Of a stretch of 64,000 bases of DNA, positions 46,434 to 55,900 are shown piece after piece. Within the stretch, counting starts at the first letter, position 1. Each line of letters starts with the position of its first letter. This stretch comes from Flavobacterium sp. 245 (GTDB lineage Bacteria > Bacteroidota > Bacteroidia > Flavobacteriales > Flavobacteriaceae): positions 124,001 to 188,000 of the forward strand of contig NZ_SNXB01000010.1 of assembly GCF_004362055.1 (NCBI RefSeq). The letters run 5' to 3'. Both the position numbers and the translations under genes were made by a program. The notes beneath the pieces are model-generated. The model worked only from the letters and a program-made list of their open reading frames with translations, had not been told where the DNA came from and did not search any database.

Positions 46434-47033
46434 TTATTTCTTTTTTACTTTGCTGGACAAACCTAATTCTTTCATATATTCATATACTGTACTACATGAT
46501 ATTTTATATCCAGCATTTTGGAGTTCAACTGTAATTCGGGGGCATCCGTAACGCTGTTTATAAGCAAAGAATATGGAAGTGATCTTTTTCTGCATTAGGA
46601 TTTTCCTTTTTTTCTTTTCTGTTACGACCTGATTTTTCCAGGACCGGTAAGTACCTCTATTTTGACCTAAAACTTCACACATTAGCCTAATAGAGTATGT
46701 TTTTTCATTGCTTGCCATGAAACGAAAAATCATGGATCGCTCTTGTAAAATATATTTACCGGCATTTTTTAAAATTTGAAATTTGAAATCTAATTTTTTA
46801 ATTTTTTTTTCAAGTTCCTCATTTATTTGTCGTTCAATATTTAATTTTAAGTAATTATTTGACGAAAAATCTTCATTATTAAATTTTTCATATTCCCGGC
46901 GCCAAGAGCTGAGTGCGGCTGTGTACAATCCTAGTTCTTTTTCAAGTTTTGCCAGACTGCAACTTCTTTCATAACTTAAAAGCACTGCCTTCTCCTTAAA
47001 TGCAAAATCATATTCTTTTTTGGTTCTTTTCAT
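46434..47033 (-). pseudogene. Truncated IS3-family transposase
   Basis: This 199-residue frame begins with an OrfA-type HTH (KEYDFAFKEKAVLLSYERS) and continues into the HTH_21 region of OrfB (YGCPRITVELQNAGYKISC). It then stops at SSKVKKK, before any of the DDE integrase core. It is collinear with the first 195 or so residues of the complete transposase immediately upstream, so both belong to the same IS3 subgroup in which orfA and orfB are one frame. No continuation of the DDE domain is seen downstream in any frame, so this copy is dead. Confidence 0.8.
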
Positions 47034-47103
47034 GCATTGGCTTTAAATTTATTTTATTAACATTACCTGGATTCCTATGTTAGTCATAGTTATACTATCG
47101 TTT

Positions 47104-48371
47104 TGTCATTGTACTTAATTTTATTGACCATTTATATTTATAAAATTACTCAGGCATACTTAAGTTATTATTTGCATTGAACTGTTCTATAGTTTTATAG
47201 TCTAATGCAGAATGCATTCTTTTTTTATTGTACCAATTTTCGATAAAATCAATAATTTCGGCCTTCATAAGTTTTTGAGAAATCAATGTGCTTTTTCGAT
47301 GTATTAGCTCTCTTTTTAAAGAATTAAAAAAGCTTTCAGAAACAGCATTGTCAATACTACTGCCTTTGCGGCTCATACTAGGTATAAATTCAAAAGAAGT
47401 AAGTTTTTTGGTAAAGGCTTTGTTGGCATATTGAACTCCTCTATCGGAATGAAATAGCAATCCTTTTGAAACCTTACGGTTTTTTACCGCCATTTCCAGT
47501 GCTGGTAATGTGGTTGTTGCAGTGAAAAGCCTACAGCCTAAGCTCCAGCCGATTATCTTTCTGTCAAACAAATCCATAATTATGGTTAGGTATAAAAAGC
47601 CTCTGCTGGTTTGGATGTAGGTGATGTCTGATACCCAAACTTTAGAGGGAGCATCTATACTGAAATTTTGATTTAGAATATTGGGAGCAGTATAATAATT
47701 ATGACTGGAATCGGTTGTTGCCTTAAATTTTCTTTTGAGAACCCGTTTCAGGCCTAACTGCTTCATGTAGAAAGATACCTGCCTGTCTGTAATTTTATAA
47801 CCAAGATTATGGAGTTCACTGGTAATTTGTCTTTTTCCGCAGTGTTTTTTAAATTTGAAAAATATTGAGGTAATATCTTTTTTTAATAAAAACATATATT
47901 TTTGTTTTTCTGGCATTCCATGTTTTTTCCATCTGAGGTATCTTCCAATTCCAACTTCCAGGACCTTACACATTTTCGCTATTGAGTATTTTTTTTCGTT
48001 ATCCTTTATGAACTGATAAATTATTAGGTCGCCCTGGTAAAGATGCGGCGTTGCATTTTTTAAAATATCAAATTTAAGTATTGATTCTTTATATTTTTTT
48101 TCAAGCTCAAAAGTACTCCTGTTATCTGGATGGAATTTTGCATAGCCCGATCCCTGAAAACTTCCCGATCCAAATTTTTGGTATTCCGCTCGCCACCGGG
48201 TGAGTATGCAGGGCAATATTCCCAGTTCATCCGCACACTCTTTAATAGTGTCTTTTTCATAGCTTACTTTAACTGCGTTCTCTTTAAAAATGCGATCGTA
48301 TTTTTTGCGCTGTTCTGCCATAAGCCAAATATCTAAATATCGAAGTTAACTATTTGATAAGTAATGTGATA
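47104..48371 (-). mobile_element. IS3-family insertion sequence (about 1.27 kb)
   Basis: The complete transposase gene is bracketed by imperfect inverted repeats, TGTCATTGTACTTA at 47,104-47,117 and TAAGTAATGTGATA at 48,358-48,371 (10 of 14 pair). The ends are approximate and I see no sure target duplication. Confidence 0.5.
47146..48321 (-). CDS. IS3-family transposase, intact single-frame OrfAB
   Basis: This 391-residue transposase has an N-terminal HTH (DRIFKENAVKVSYEKDTIK), an HTH_21 region (RQITSELHNLGYKITD) and a complete integrase core with Asp232 (WVSDITY), Asp293 (HSDRGVQYAN) and Glu329 (DNAVSESFFNSLKRE). Unlike most IS3 elements, no frameshift is needed between OrfA and OrfB. All catalytic residues are present, so it could be active. 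It adjoins the truncated relative, and the sulfatase gene lies 487 bases to the right. Confidence 0.92.
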   Translation of the reverse strand: MAEQRKKYDRIFKENAVKVSYEKDTIKECADELGILPCILTRWRAEYQKFGSGSFQGSGYAKFHPDNRSTFELEKKYKESILKFDILKNATPHLYQGDLIIYQFIKDNEKKYSIAKMCKVLEVGIGRYLRWKKHGMPEKQKYMFLLKKDITSIFFKFKKHCGKRQITSELHNLGYKITDRQVSFYMKQLGLKRVLKRKFKATTDSSHNYYTAPNILNQNFSIDAPSKVWVSDITYIQTSRGFLYLTIIMDLFDRKIIGWSLGCRLFTATTTLPALEMAVKNRKVSKGLLFHSDRGVQYANKAFTKKLTSFEFIPSMSRKGSSIDNAVSESFFNSLKRELIHRKSTLISQKLMKAEIIDFIENWYNKKRMHSALDYKTIEQFNANNNLSMPE

Positions 48372-48449
48372 GTGTCTTTGTGCTTTTTTATATTTTGCAA
48401 CCATCGTGTCGTTGCGTTAATTGGATCTAATATTATTTTTTTGGAGCAT

Positions 48450-48530
48450 TTCCCGCTATACGTTGCACCCAAACGGCAGCGAACTGGCGAAGCAATCAGG
48501 GCCTGGGGCTGCCGAAGAGCCCTATTTTAT
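48450..48530. repeat. GC-rich interspersed repeat fragment
   Basis: This GC-rich patch starts with TTCCCGCTATACGTT, a 15-base string found again at 51,903, and contains a GGCAGC/GGCTGCC hairpin. The two copies share a T-run and GGAG just before that string. It resembles the dispersed repeats of Flavobacterium genomes. The rest of the 48,322-48,808 gap is noncoding apart from the palindrome listed separately. Confidence 0.5.
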
Positions 48531-48614
48531 ACTGGAGAACTTTACATTGGTACCCCGTCTTTATACTCATACCAATGATTTTTTATTACTTATTACACAT
48601 AAAGTACTGGGTTT

Positions 48615-48650
48615 TGTGGTTTCATTTTATAAAATGAAACCACATTTTTG
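48615..48650 (+). terminator. 30-base perfect palindrome with T-run
   Basis: TGTGGTTTCATTTTA followed directly by its exact complement (48,615-48,644) and then TTTTT forms a strong hairpin on the + strand. No + strand gene precedes it closely, so it may insulate the sulfatase from read-through or belong to a repeat. Confidence 0.55.
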
Positions 48651-48808
48651 CCAATCAGGTAAATGCTCTCTTTAACTTTACACTACGTTAGATTTTAGTA
48701 ACACCATTTCTTCTCTGCCCACTCACAATTAACTATAGCCATAATTTCGCAAGAATTATTACCCTGAAAGTATAATGTCAACATTGTTAATTTTATAAAA
48801 CCATTATT

Positions 48809-50416
48809 ATGAACAAAAAACATTTTTTATTAGCACTACTAGTACTTTTATGCCTGCAGGGCCTTGTAAGTAATGCGCAGACAAAGAAGAAACCAAACAT
48901 TATTATGCTGATTTCAGACGATACTGGATATGGTGATTTAGGGGTATATGGTGGAGGAAAGAGCCGTGGTATGCCTACGCCCAATTTAGACAAGATGGCA
49001 AAAGAAGGAATGCAGTTTTGGGAGTTTTACGGACAGCCGAGCTGTACACCAGGAAGAGCTGCGATGATTACAGGTCGTAATCCTAACCGAAGTGGTATGA
49101 CCACTGTGGCTTTTCAGGGACAGGGCGGTGGACTTCCCAAAGCGGAATGGACACTTGCATCAGTTTTGAAACAAGCCAATTATAAAACTTATTTCTCCGG
49201 AAAGTGGCATTTAGGAGAAGATGATTATGCGATGCCCATAGCGCACGGATTTGATAAAATGCAAAATGTTGTGCTTTATCACTTAAATGCCTATACGTAC
49301 GCGTTTCAATCATGGAATCCGGATATGTCGCCAGAAATGCTTGCTTTTTTCAAAAAAGTAACTACGGGTATATTAGAAGGTGAAGCAGGCGGAAAGGCAA
49401 GGGAAGTGTCTAAAGTAACAGAAGAAAATATTGCAGAGCTGGACATGATGATGACCGATAATGTACTTAAGCAACTAGATTCTTATGGAAAGGGAGGCGA
49501 ACCATTTTTTATGTGCGTGAATTTTGCCAAGAACCATCAGCCTAATGTACCTTCAAAACAGTTTAAGGGAAAATCCCCTGCGGGAAGCAAATATGCTGAC
49601 TGCGTTATGGAAATGGACTATAATGTTGGTCGGGTAATGGATGAAATCAAAAAGCTAGGTATTGCAGATAATACTATTGTAATTTACACAGTAGATAATG
49701 GCGCATGGCAGGATGTCCATCCTGATGCCGGCTACACCCCTTTTAGAGGGTCTAAAGGAACTGATAGAGAAGGGGGAAGCCGTGTTCCTGCAATCGCATG
49801 GTGGCCTGGACAAATTGAAGCTGGAAGTTATAGTAATGATATTGTGGGCGGCCTGGATTTAATGGCAACCTTTGCAAATCTTGCAGGGATTACGCTCCCT
49901 AAAAATGACCGTGAAGGACAGCCAATAATTTTTGACAGTATGGATATGGCCAATGTGCTTTTTCAAAAAGGAACGCCACTGCGTGACCGCTGGTTTTACT
50001 TTACAGAAGCTGAGCTGTCCCCTGGCGCAGTAAGGGTTGGACATTTTAAGGCTGTATTTAATACGCGTGGGGATAATGGCGCTCAGGCAGGAAGTGATTC
50101 TCCAGGTCAACAGCTTGGATGGAGAGGAGACGAAACTTATGTCGCTACAGTTCCCGCTATATATGATCTTTGGCAGGATCCTCAGGAACGTTATGATTTG
50201 TTTATGAATAGTTTTACAGAAAAAACATGGACACTGCCAATATTTAATAAAGCGACTCAGGAGCTGATACAGTCTTATGTTCAATATCCTCCAAGACCAC
50301 TACAGGGAGAAACCTATACCGGGGAAATGGGAATTACAAGATTCAGAAATATCCAGGAAGCCAAGAAACTACTGGATCAAAAAGGGATTAAACTGCCCGC
50401 TGATATTAAGAAGTAA
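48809..50416 (+). CDS. Type I sulfatase (arylsulfatase-like)
   Basis: This 535-residue formylglycine sulfatase has a signal peptide (LLALLVLLCLQGLVSNAQ), the metal-binding NIIMLISDDTGYGDLG, the formylglycine precursor Cys79 in SCTPGR followed by AAMITGR, FSGKWHLGE, and YTVDNGAWQDVHPDAGY near residue 290. It is of a different subfamily from the sulfatase inside the heparin locus. It sits alone on the opposite strand, between IS3 elements and an AraC gene, and is closed by its own hairpin. The substrate cannot be told; sulfated glycans are likely given the secretion signal. Confidence 0.9.
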   Translation: MNKKHFLLALLVLLCLQGLVSNAQTKKKPNIIMLISDDTGYGDLGVYGGGKSRGMPTPNLDKMAKEGMQFWEFYGQPSCTPGRAAMITGRNPNRSGMTTVAFQGQGGGLPKAEWTLASVLKQANYKTYFSGKWHLGEDDYAMPIAHGFDKMQNVVLYHLNAYTYAFQSWNPDMSPEMLAFFKKVTTGILEGEAGGKAREVSKVTEENIAELDMMMTDNVLKQLDSYGKGGEPFFMCVNFAKNHQPNVPSKQFKGKSPAGSKYADCVMEMDYNVGRVMDEIKKLGIADNTIVIYTVDNGAWQDVHPDAGYTPFRGSKGTDREGGSRVPAIAWWPGQIEAGSYSNDIVGGLDLMATFANLAGITLPKNDREGQPIIFDSMDMANVLFQKGTPLRDRWFYFTEAELSPGAVRVGHFKAVFNTRGDNGAQAGSDSPGQQLGWRGDETYVATVPAIYDLWQDPQERYDLFMNSFTEKTWTLPIFNKATQELIQSYVQYPPRPLQGETYTGEMGITRFRNIQEAKKLLDQKGIKLPADIKK

Positions 50417-50447
50417 AGGTGTTTCGCGGTTTTTTTGGCTGTAAACA

Positions 50448-50480
50448 AATAAAGAAGAGATTATTCTCTTCTTTATTATT
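50448..50480 (+). terminator. Terminator after the second sulfatase
   Basis: A perfect 13-bp AT-rich stem (50,448-50,460 with 50,465-50,477) around TTAT lies 31 bases after the sulfatase stop. The T-rich 3' arm can serve as the U tract. Confidence 0.65.
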
Positions 50481-50683
50481 TGCAGTATTTCTTTTATTTC
50501 CTCATCGTAATGAAGAATCAAAAATCAAGTCAGTTAACAATACAAAGAGAAAAATATTGAAATACCTGTACAAACCCTGTGTAAGGAAAGCTGTTTTTCA
50601 TTTAAGAGTATTGTCCTTATCTGCTTAAAACTTTTAGTAGTAAATTCATTAATTGATTTTTTATTAGATATTATACAAATAAT

Positions 50684-51106
50684 ATGGGATATGAAAAGTT
50701 GACAACTAAAGAAAAACAAGTGTATCTGGCAAAATTAGAAAAGACTTTGAGGGCTAAAAAGCTTTTTTTAAAAAATGATTTTTCTATGCCGGACCTTGCA
50801 AGGGAGACAGGAATTTCGCTTCATGTTATTTCCTACATTATCAATTCGCAGCTTAATTCGCGTTTTACTGATTATGTCAATTTAAGGAGGATTGCTTATT
50901 TTAAAGAAAAAATTAATGATGTGCAGTGGAAAGATTTATCAGTGAAGGAAATGATGCTGGCCTCAGGCTTTAAGTGCAAGACTACCTGCTACAGGGCGTT
51001 TAACAAACATGTCGGCCTGTCCCCGTCAGAATATTTAAAAGCAAACAGGACGGTATATGTCCTTCCCAAGTATTCAAAAACTATTTTTAAAGTTCCCCAG
51101 CAATGA
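50684..51106 (+). CDS. AraC-type DNA-binding protein (HTH domain only)
   Basis: This 140-residue protein is made almost only of an AraC HTH. The first helix-turn-helix includes SMPDLARETGISLHVISYII and the second SVKEMMLASGFKCKTTCYRA, closing with the family signature FNKHVGLSPSEYLK. It lacks the cupin or sensor domain of full-length AraC proteins and looks like the output domain of an HTCS protein on its own. It may regulate the adjacent sulfatase, from which it is separated by 267 bases and a terminator. The ligand or partner is unknown. This is a natural short form or a remnant; the start is supported by an in-frame ATG after an AT-rich leader. Confidence 0.82.
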   Translation: MGYEKLTTKEKQVYLAKLEKTLRAKKLFLKNDFSMPDLARETGISLHVISYIINSQLNSRFTDYVNLRRIAYFKEKINDVQWKDLSVKEMMLASGFKCKTTCYRAFNKHVGLSPSEYLKANRTVYVLPKYSKTIFKVPQQ

Positions 51107-51263
51107 TTTATTATAAGTCATCAAAGGCTTATTTTGCTAAATAAGCGATAATTAATATACAGAAACAGAACCTGCCAGGACTATAAGGGCACTATTGACT
51201 TTTTTAAAGCCTATTTCAGCGGTAATGCTCAAAGAGGTTTTATACATGTATCAAATCTGTGCA

Positions 51264-51671
51264 TTAAAATTTTCGCTGAGAAGGCTTATTATTATACAGT
51301 GCACCATGACGCGATTCATCTCTGGTAAGTTCATCTTCTTTAAGTTCTTCATTGCCAAGCTCCCCAATTTCGAATTCCCTGTTAACGGGATTGTCCTGAT
51401 CGGGTTCAATGGTTTGAAAGGACGCGCTTTCTTCCTCATCGCCCTTGTGGGTATCAATATCAGTTTCAAACCCTTCGGAGGGATCATTTTCTATAAGATC
51501 CTTCTCAATGTCCTTCTCGGTTATATCTTTGGACGCGCTGCCGGATTCATGGTCAAGATTTTCTGAATCATAAGGGTTGCTGTTCTCATCGCTGCGTTGT
51601 GGGGCTGTGTTTGCGTTTTGAAAATTACGGTCCTCCTGATCGTAATTATGTGGTGTTTCTGAATTTGTCAT
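51264..51671 (-). CDS. Highly acidic, probably disordered small protein
   Basis: This 135-residue protein is dominated by Asp, Glu, Asn and Ser (for example SASKDITEKDIEKDLIEND and GELGNEELKEDELTRDESR) and has almost no hydrophobic residues. No domain, signal peptide or membrane segment is visible. An AT-rich leader without a Shine-Dalgarno site precedes the ATG, as in its neighbours. A frame on the opposite strand overlaps it, but I take that for a shadow because its product is hydrophobic and unordered. Acidic proteins of this kind are common in flavobacteria, from memory; no function is assigned. Confidence 0.6.
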   Translation of the reverse strand: MTNSETPHNYDQEDRNFQNANTAPQRSDENSNPYDSENLDHESGSASKDITEKDIEKDLIENDPSEGFETDIDTHKGDEEESASFQTIEPDQDNPVNREFEIGELGNEELKEDELTRDESRHGALYNNKPSQRKF

Positions 51672-51902
51672 TTTATTTTTTAAATTAAATTATTGGTGTC
51701 GTTTTTTTAAAAGGAGTGTTCTTCAGCAAGGCTGCCGGTATTCTATTGCTTGTCTTTCGTTTGTGCTTTGTCTTTTATCAAATGTAAAAAGAATCGCAAC
51801 GCTTTTTTTTACAGAATAATACTTTGCATTTATAAAATAGCTATCAGGTATCCAGGCTTGTACGTTATATTATTTTAGGTTTAATGTTTTTTTCAGGAGT
51901 TA

Positions 51903-51972
51903 TTCCCGCTATACGTTCCAATCTTTTGTGTCGAACGGTGGCACAAAAGGATTTCCACTACTATCGGGGCTA
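51903..51972. repeat. Interspersed hairpin repeat, second copy
   Basis: TTCCCGCTATACGTT is followed by a hairpin of CTTTTGTG (51,923-51,930) with CACAAAAG (51,942-51,949) and then TATCGGGGCTA. This is the pattern of a dispersed flavobacterial repeat I recall; the fragment at 48,450 shares its left end. The rest of the 51,672-52,039 gap shows no gene. Confidence 0.6.
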
Positions 51973-52039
51973 GTGTTATCGCAACTTTAAATCTTAAAGA
52001 TTGTTTCATTTAGAACATAATTATTGTGGGTTATGTTTC

Positions 52040-52132
52040 AATATCATTTTTAAAAAAATATTATTGATTTTTTAAGGTTTGTATATCTTTTTTGTTGTCT
52101 ATGACGTTTTATTTAGTATGACATGAGTGCTT
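52040..52132 (+). repeat. Left copy of a diverged ~90-base direct repeat with promoter-like core
   Basis: This stretch aligns with 61,662-61,750 over its whole length with a few small gaps, by eye about 75-80% identity. Shared landmarks are CAATATCAT, TAAAAAAAT, ATTGATTTTT, GGTTGTATAT, GCGTTTTA or GACGTTTTA, and ACATGAGTGCTT or ACATGAGTACTT. TTG at 52,065 is followed after 16 bases by TATCTTTT, close to the Bacteroidetes promoter pattern. The IS6 element begins at the very next base. Confidence 0.6.
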
Positions 52133-52906
52133 GGTTCTGTCGCATCTGGGAATAACTTTTATCTTTATAATTTTAAACCCATCAAAAAATGAATACGAAA
52201 GGTCATTGCTATCCAAAGTCTATCATTCTGCAGGCAGTATATTTTAAGCTTAGGTTTACTTTAAGTTATCGAGATGTTGAAGAAATAATGAAGATTAGAG
52301 GAGTCATTGTGGATCATTCCACGATTCAGCGTTGGGTTTATAAGTTTGCACCTTTGCTTGAGGCAGAGATGAAGAAAAGAAAAGGTAAAGTCGGTACAAG
52401 TTGGAGATTGGATGAGACCTATATCAAAGTAAAAGGTATTTGGTGTTATTTATATAGAGCAGTAGATAAACTAGGCAATACAGTTGATTTCTTATTAACT
52501 AAGAGAAGGCAGAGGATGAGTGCCCAGTCATTTCTAATTAAAGCCATTAGTAATAACTACCGGCCAAGAGTAATAAACATTGATAAAAGCGGTTCTAATA
52601 CCGCAGCGATCAAAGTATATAATAACCGTTCGTTCTCAAAGATTAAAATCCGACAGTGTAAATATCTCAATAATATTATTGAACAGGATCATCGTTTTAT
52701 CAAGTGGCGAATACAAAATGGATTAGGTTTTAAAAGTTTTGAATCGGCCAGACGAACATTGAGCGGAATTGAAGTTGTGCATATGTTGAGAAAGAATCAG
52801 ATGATTGAACCAGGGAAAACTATGTTTAAATCATTCTGTAAATTGGCGGCCTAAATTTTAAATTACTTAAAGTGTTATATTTGATTCTGAAAGATGCGAC
52901 AGAACC
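52133..52906 (+). mobile_element. IS6-family insertion sequence, 774 bp
   Basis: Perfect 15-bp terminal inverted repeats, GGTTCTGTCGCATCT (52,133-52,147) and AGATGCGACAGAACC (52,892-52,906), enclose one transposase gene. The length fits the IS6 family. The flanking 8-mers GAGTGCTT and GGTATTTG do not match, so there is no target duplication, which suggests an IS-mediated deletion or recombination at this copy. Confidence 0.9.
52189..52854 (+). CDS. IS6-family transposase
   Basis: This 221-residue DDE transposase has an N-terminal HTH (LSYRDVEEIMKIRGVIVDHS) and a catalytic triad of Asp75 (RLDETYIKVKG), Asp132 (INIDKSGSN) and Glu165 (NNIIEQDHRFIKW), spaced as in IS6/IS26. All residues are present and both ends are intact, so the element should be active. 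IS6 elements move by replicative co-integration and can delete DNA next to one end. The right end lies inside the following large gene. Confidence 0.93.
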   Translation: MNTKGHCYPKSIILQAVYFKLRFTLSYRDVEEIMKIRGVIVDHSTIQRWVYKFAPLLEAEMKKRKGKVGTSWRLDETYIKVKGIWCYLYRAVDKLGNTVDFLLTKRRQRMSAQSFLIKAISNNYRPRVINIDKSGSNTAAIKVYNNRSFSKIKIRQCKYLNNIIEQDHRFIKWRIQNGLGFKSFESARRTLSGIEVVHMLRKNQMIEPGKTMFKSFCKLAA

Positions 52907-55900
52907 GGTATTTGAATGCAGTGAAGACCTGAAGGTTGTTCCTAGAATGAATTCCAAACTATTTCTGTTTTATCCATTGGAGATTATCACGGGCTTTCCC
53001 TACATTATCCATAGTAATTTCAGTTGCAATCCCGAGAGGACCTCCATACGAGACACAAGGCTAAACAAGTTTATTTTTGACGAAATCTCAACCATGCAGA
53101 CTGGCCAGCTGCTGGATTACCTGCTGGAGCAGGACTATAAGCTCAAACTGATAGACTATGTGTATTTTGAAAGGAGCAGTGATAAGCTGGAATACTTTTA
53201 CAGGGTCTACACTACTAAACTCAGAAAAAGGAAATTCATCTGGATTGATGCAGCTCAATATTATGTGGAACCAAAAGAAATTATTTACTGTTCAAAAGAA
53301 ATTTATGTTTTCCTGAAAGGTCATACTATCGAGGGCAGACATGTATTTACCTGTGAAGAAAAAATCAAAAAGTTTTTGGTAGATAATTTCAATATCAAAA
53401 CATTGTCCAATGCAGACGTTTTAAAATATATAGAGAATGTTGCACAGAAAGAAGTACACAATCCTGCTTTTTTTGAAAAGCTTTATTCATTTTTAATCCG
53501 CAACAATATAAACAGTTATGAGAGGAAAATTCTTTTAGGCGGTAACAACGAACTTTATAGTAAGAAAGATGACATATTCAGTGCGGGGGGTAAAAACGCG
53601 ATAAACATTCCTGAGGATATTTCAGGTCAGCTGATCTTGCTGCATCCAGAGATACAGATTAAGACGGAAGATGTGCTTAAAAGCGTGCGCTATATTGGGC
53701 TTAAGGAATACAGTCGTGCCGATCTGGTGGAGAAGGCCCTTACCTTATTTGATAACGAGCTTGTTGAAAACTACTCTATTCTCAGGTTTTTAATAGGACT
53801 TGAATCGCTTCAGCAGAGTACCAAAGATTCTATCTCCCGTAAAATTTATCTTCCGGTCAAAAATAAAATGGAATGGGTAATGCCGGTTTACAGCCCTGTT
53901 TACTTTGAATCTGAATCGCTAATGGAGATCTATCCTGAGGCCTCGTACGTCGATATAGAGAACTGTTTGGAGAAAATGCAAGGGCAGAGCGGGGAAAAAT
54001 TATTGAGTTTCTTTGCCGAATGCGGTGTCTGGGATATACCGGCCGTTTACTTTTCTAAAGAAGCCATCGACACCACGTCGGATTCAAAAAGGACAAGGAA
54101 AATTAACATGAAGACAGGCAGGAGTGCTTATGGTTTTCGCATTTCAAATGACAGGATGCTGGATTTTCCGTCAAAGCCTAATTTTTTCTTTTTCAATTCT
54201 ATTTATTCCAGCTGGTCTCGCTACGAGGCCAAAATTTCCACTATAGATGTACTGGATTTTAAAGTGCAATCTACACTCGCTTCGAGTACGGATTCGGTCA
54301 AACAATTTATGTCCCTGACCTCATTTACAAAGACTCTTCAGGAAAAGTCGTGGATTTTTCTGAGCCAGGATCAGCAGGCTCCATTACTAGTTAGAGATAT
54401 AGTGGGACTCAACCGGCTTGATGCATTGAATGAAAAACATCTGGCAAATAGGCTGGATATTCTTGTTGGGGATTTTGACAAATACAGGAGTTTTATTGAA
54501 ATACTCGAAATCAACCACTTTAACACTTACAGCAGAAGCAGTATCATTTCGATTTTAAATCTTACTGCATCAAAATACCAGCAAAAGGAAGACGAGCCTC
54601 TGGATGCGGATTTTAAACGTTTTTACCATGTCATTTTAAAATATCTTTTCAATACGTACACACAGATTGATAATTCGCAGAGAGAACTTTTATTCAGAGA
54701 GCTCAAAGGCACCAGCTTTTTATGCAGGAAGACTTGTGAGGGTAGCGAATTGATTTCCTGGCAGAAACCGGAGAATATTTATCATGTTGATGACCGCCTG
54801 AAATTTGATAATCTTCCAATTGAGGCAAAAGAGATGCTAGAATATTATTTTACCAAAAGCGACCGAAATGAAATAGGCAGGATTTTCAGCAGAATTGGCA
54901 GAAGGACATCTGCTGAAATAGCCGAATCAGTTCACATACCGGAGCATCAGCAGGAGTGCGTCCTTTTTGAAAAAGTACCTAATGCGGCTTATGTTATTAT
55001 TGCGGCGGAAGACAAGATCGAAGGACATCTTAAAAATGAGACCTTTTCACTGCTCAAAGATTTAAAACTGCGAATCTGCCAGGAGGATTTAACCAAAGAA
55101 ATCGGCCTGAATTCTGTACCAGAATTTAAAACTTTTCTGGAAATGAAGTTCTATTTTGATACTGATGTAAATTCCATTTATATTTCAAAGAAATACCTGC
55201 CCATTGCGGATCATAAAAGTCTTTTGGGTGAAATTTTGAACAGTGTGCTCTCGGAATATCTCGAGAAGGATCTTGGAATTAACAGGCTCATAAAGGACCT
55301 GTTCCATTCCAAAAAGAGCAAAACATTTGAAGAGGCACTCGAAGATATTGAATATGATAATGAACGGGTGCATGAAATTGAACTAATCCTGGAAGACAAT
55401 GAAAAAACAGCTGAACAGGAATTCTGGTCTGCGGTATTATTTGCTAAAGGGGTGGAAGAATGTAATGAAAAGTCACTGCTGCTGTCTACGGAAAATTGCA
55501 GCGTTTTGGAAGAAAACCTCTCAGCGGATTCGGAGGTTATTTCAAAATGGTTTGAAAGGATGAACTATCTGAACTTAAACACTGCCGAAAATTTTGAACT
55601 GCTTAAAGAAATCATCCGCATTGAGGGGATTTCTTTTGAGGATATTAACCTGAGACTTCCAAAACCAATCAACTTTGGTTATTTAAGATCTCAGGAGTTT
55701 ACTGCATACAGGAATAAAAATTTACCTTCTTTAAAATGGATGCTGTTCCAATATTTTAAAAATCAGGGAATTGAAAGCAGATCAAAGTTTTGTAATGCAC
55801 TGATGGAGACTGAAAAGTTAGAACTTGAGAGCAGTGAGGGCGGCATTTTTGAATTTGAAGCGAGCATTGAACTGTTGCGTACACTTAATCACAAATACCC

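Noticed and set aside
50419..50628. 69-residue frame just after the second sulfatase
   Set aside because: It spans the sulfatase terminator hairpin and has no domain, leader or convincing start.
51195..51566. 123-residue + strand frame opposite the acidic protein
   Set aside because: It is the complementary shadow of a low-complexity acidic gene; the product is hydrophobic without a sensible topology.
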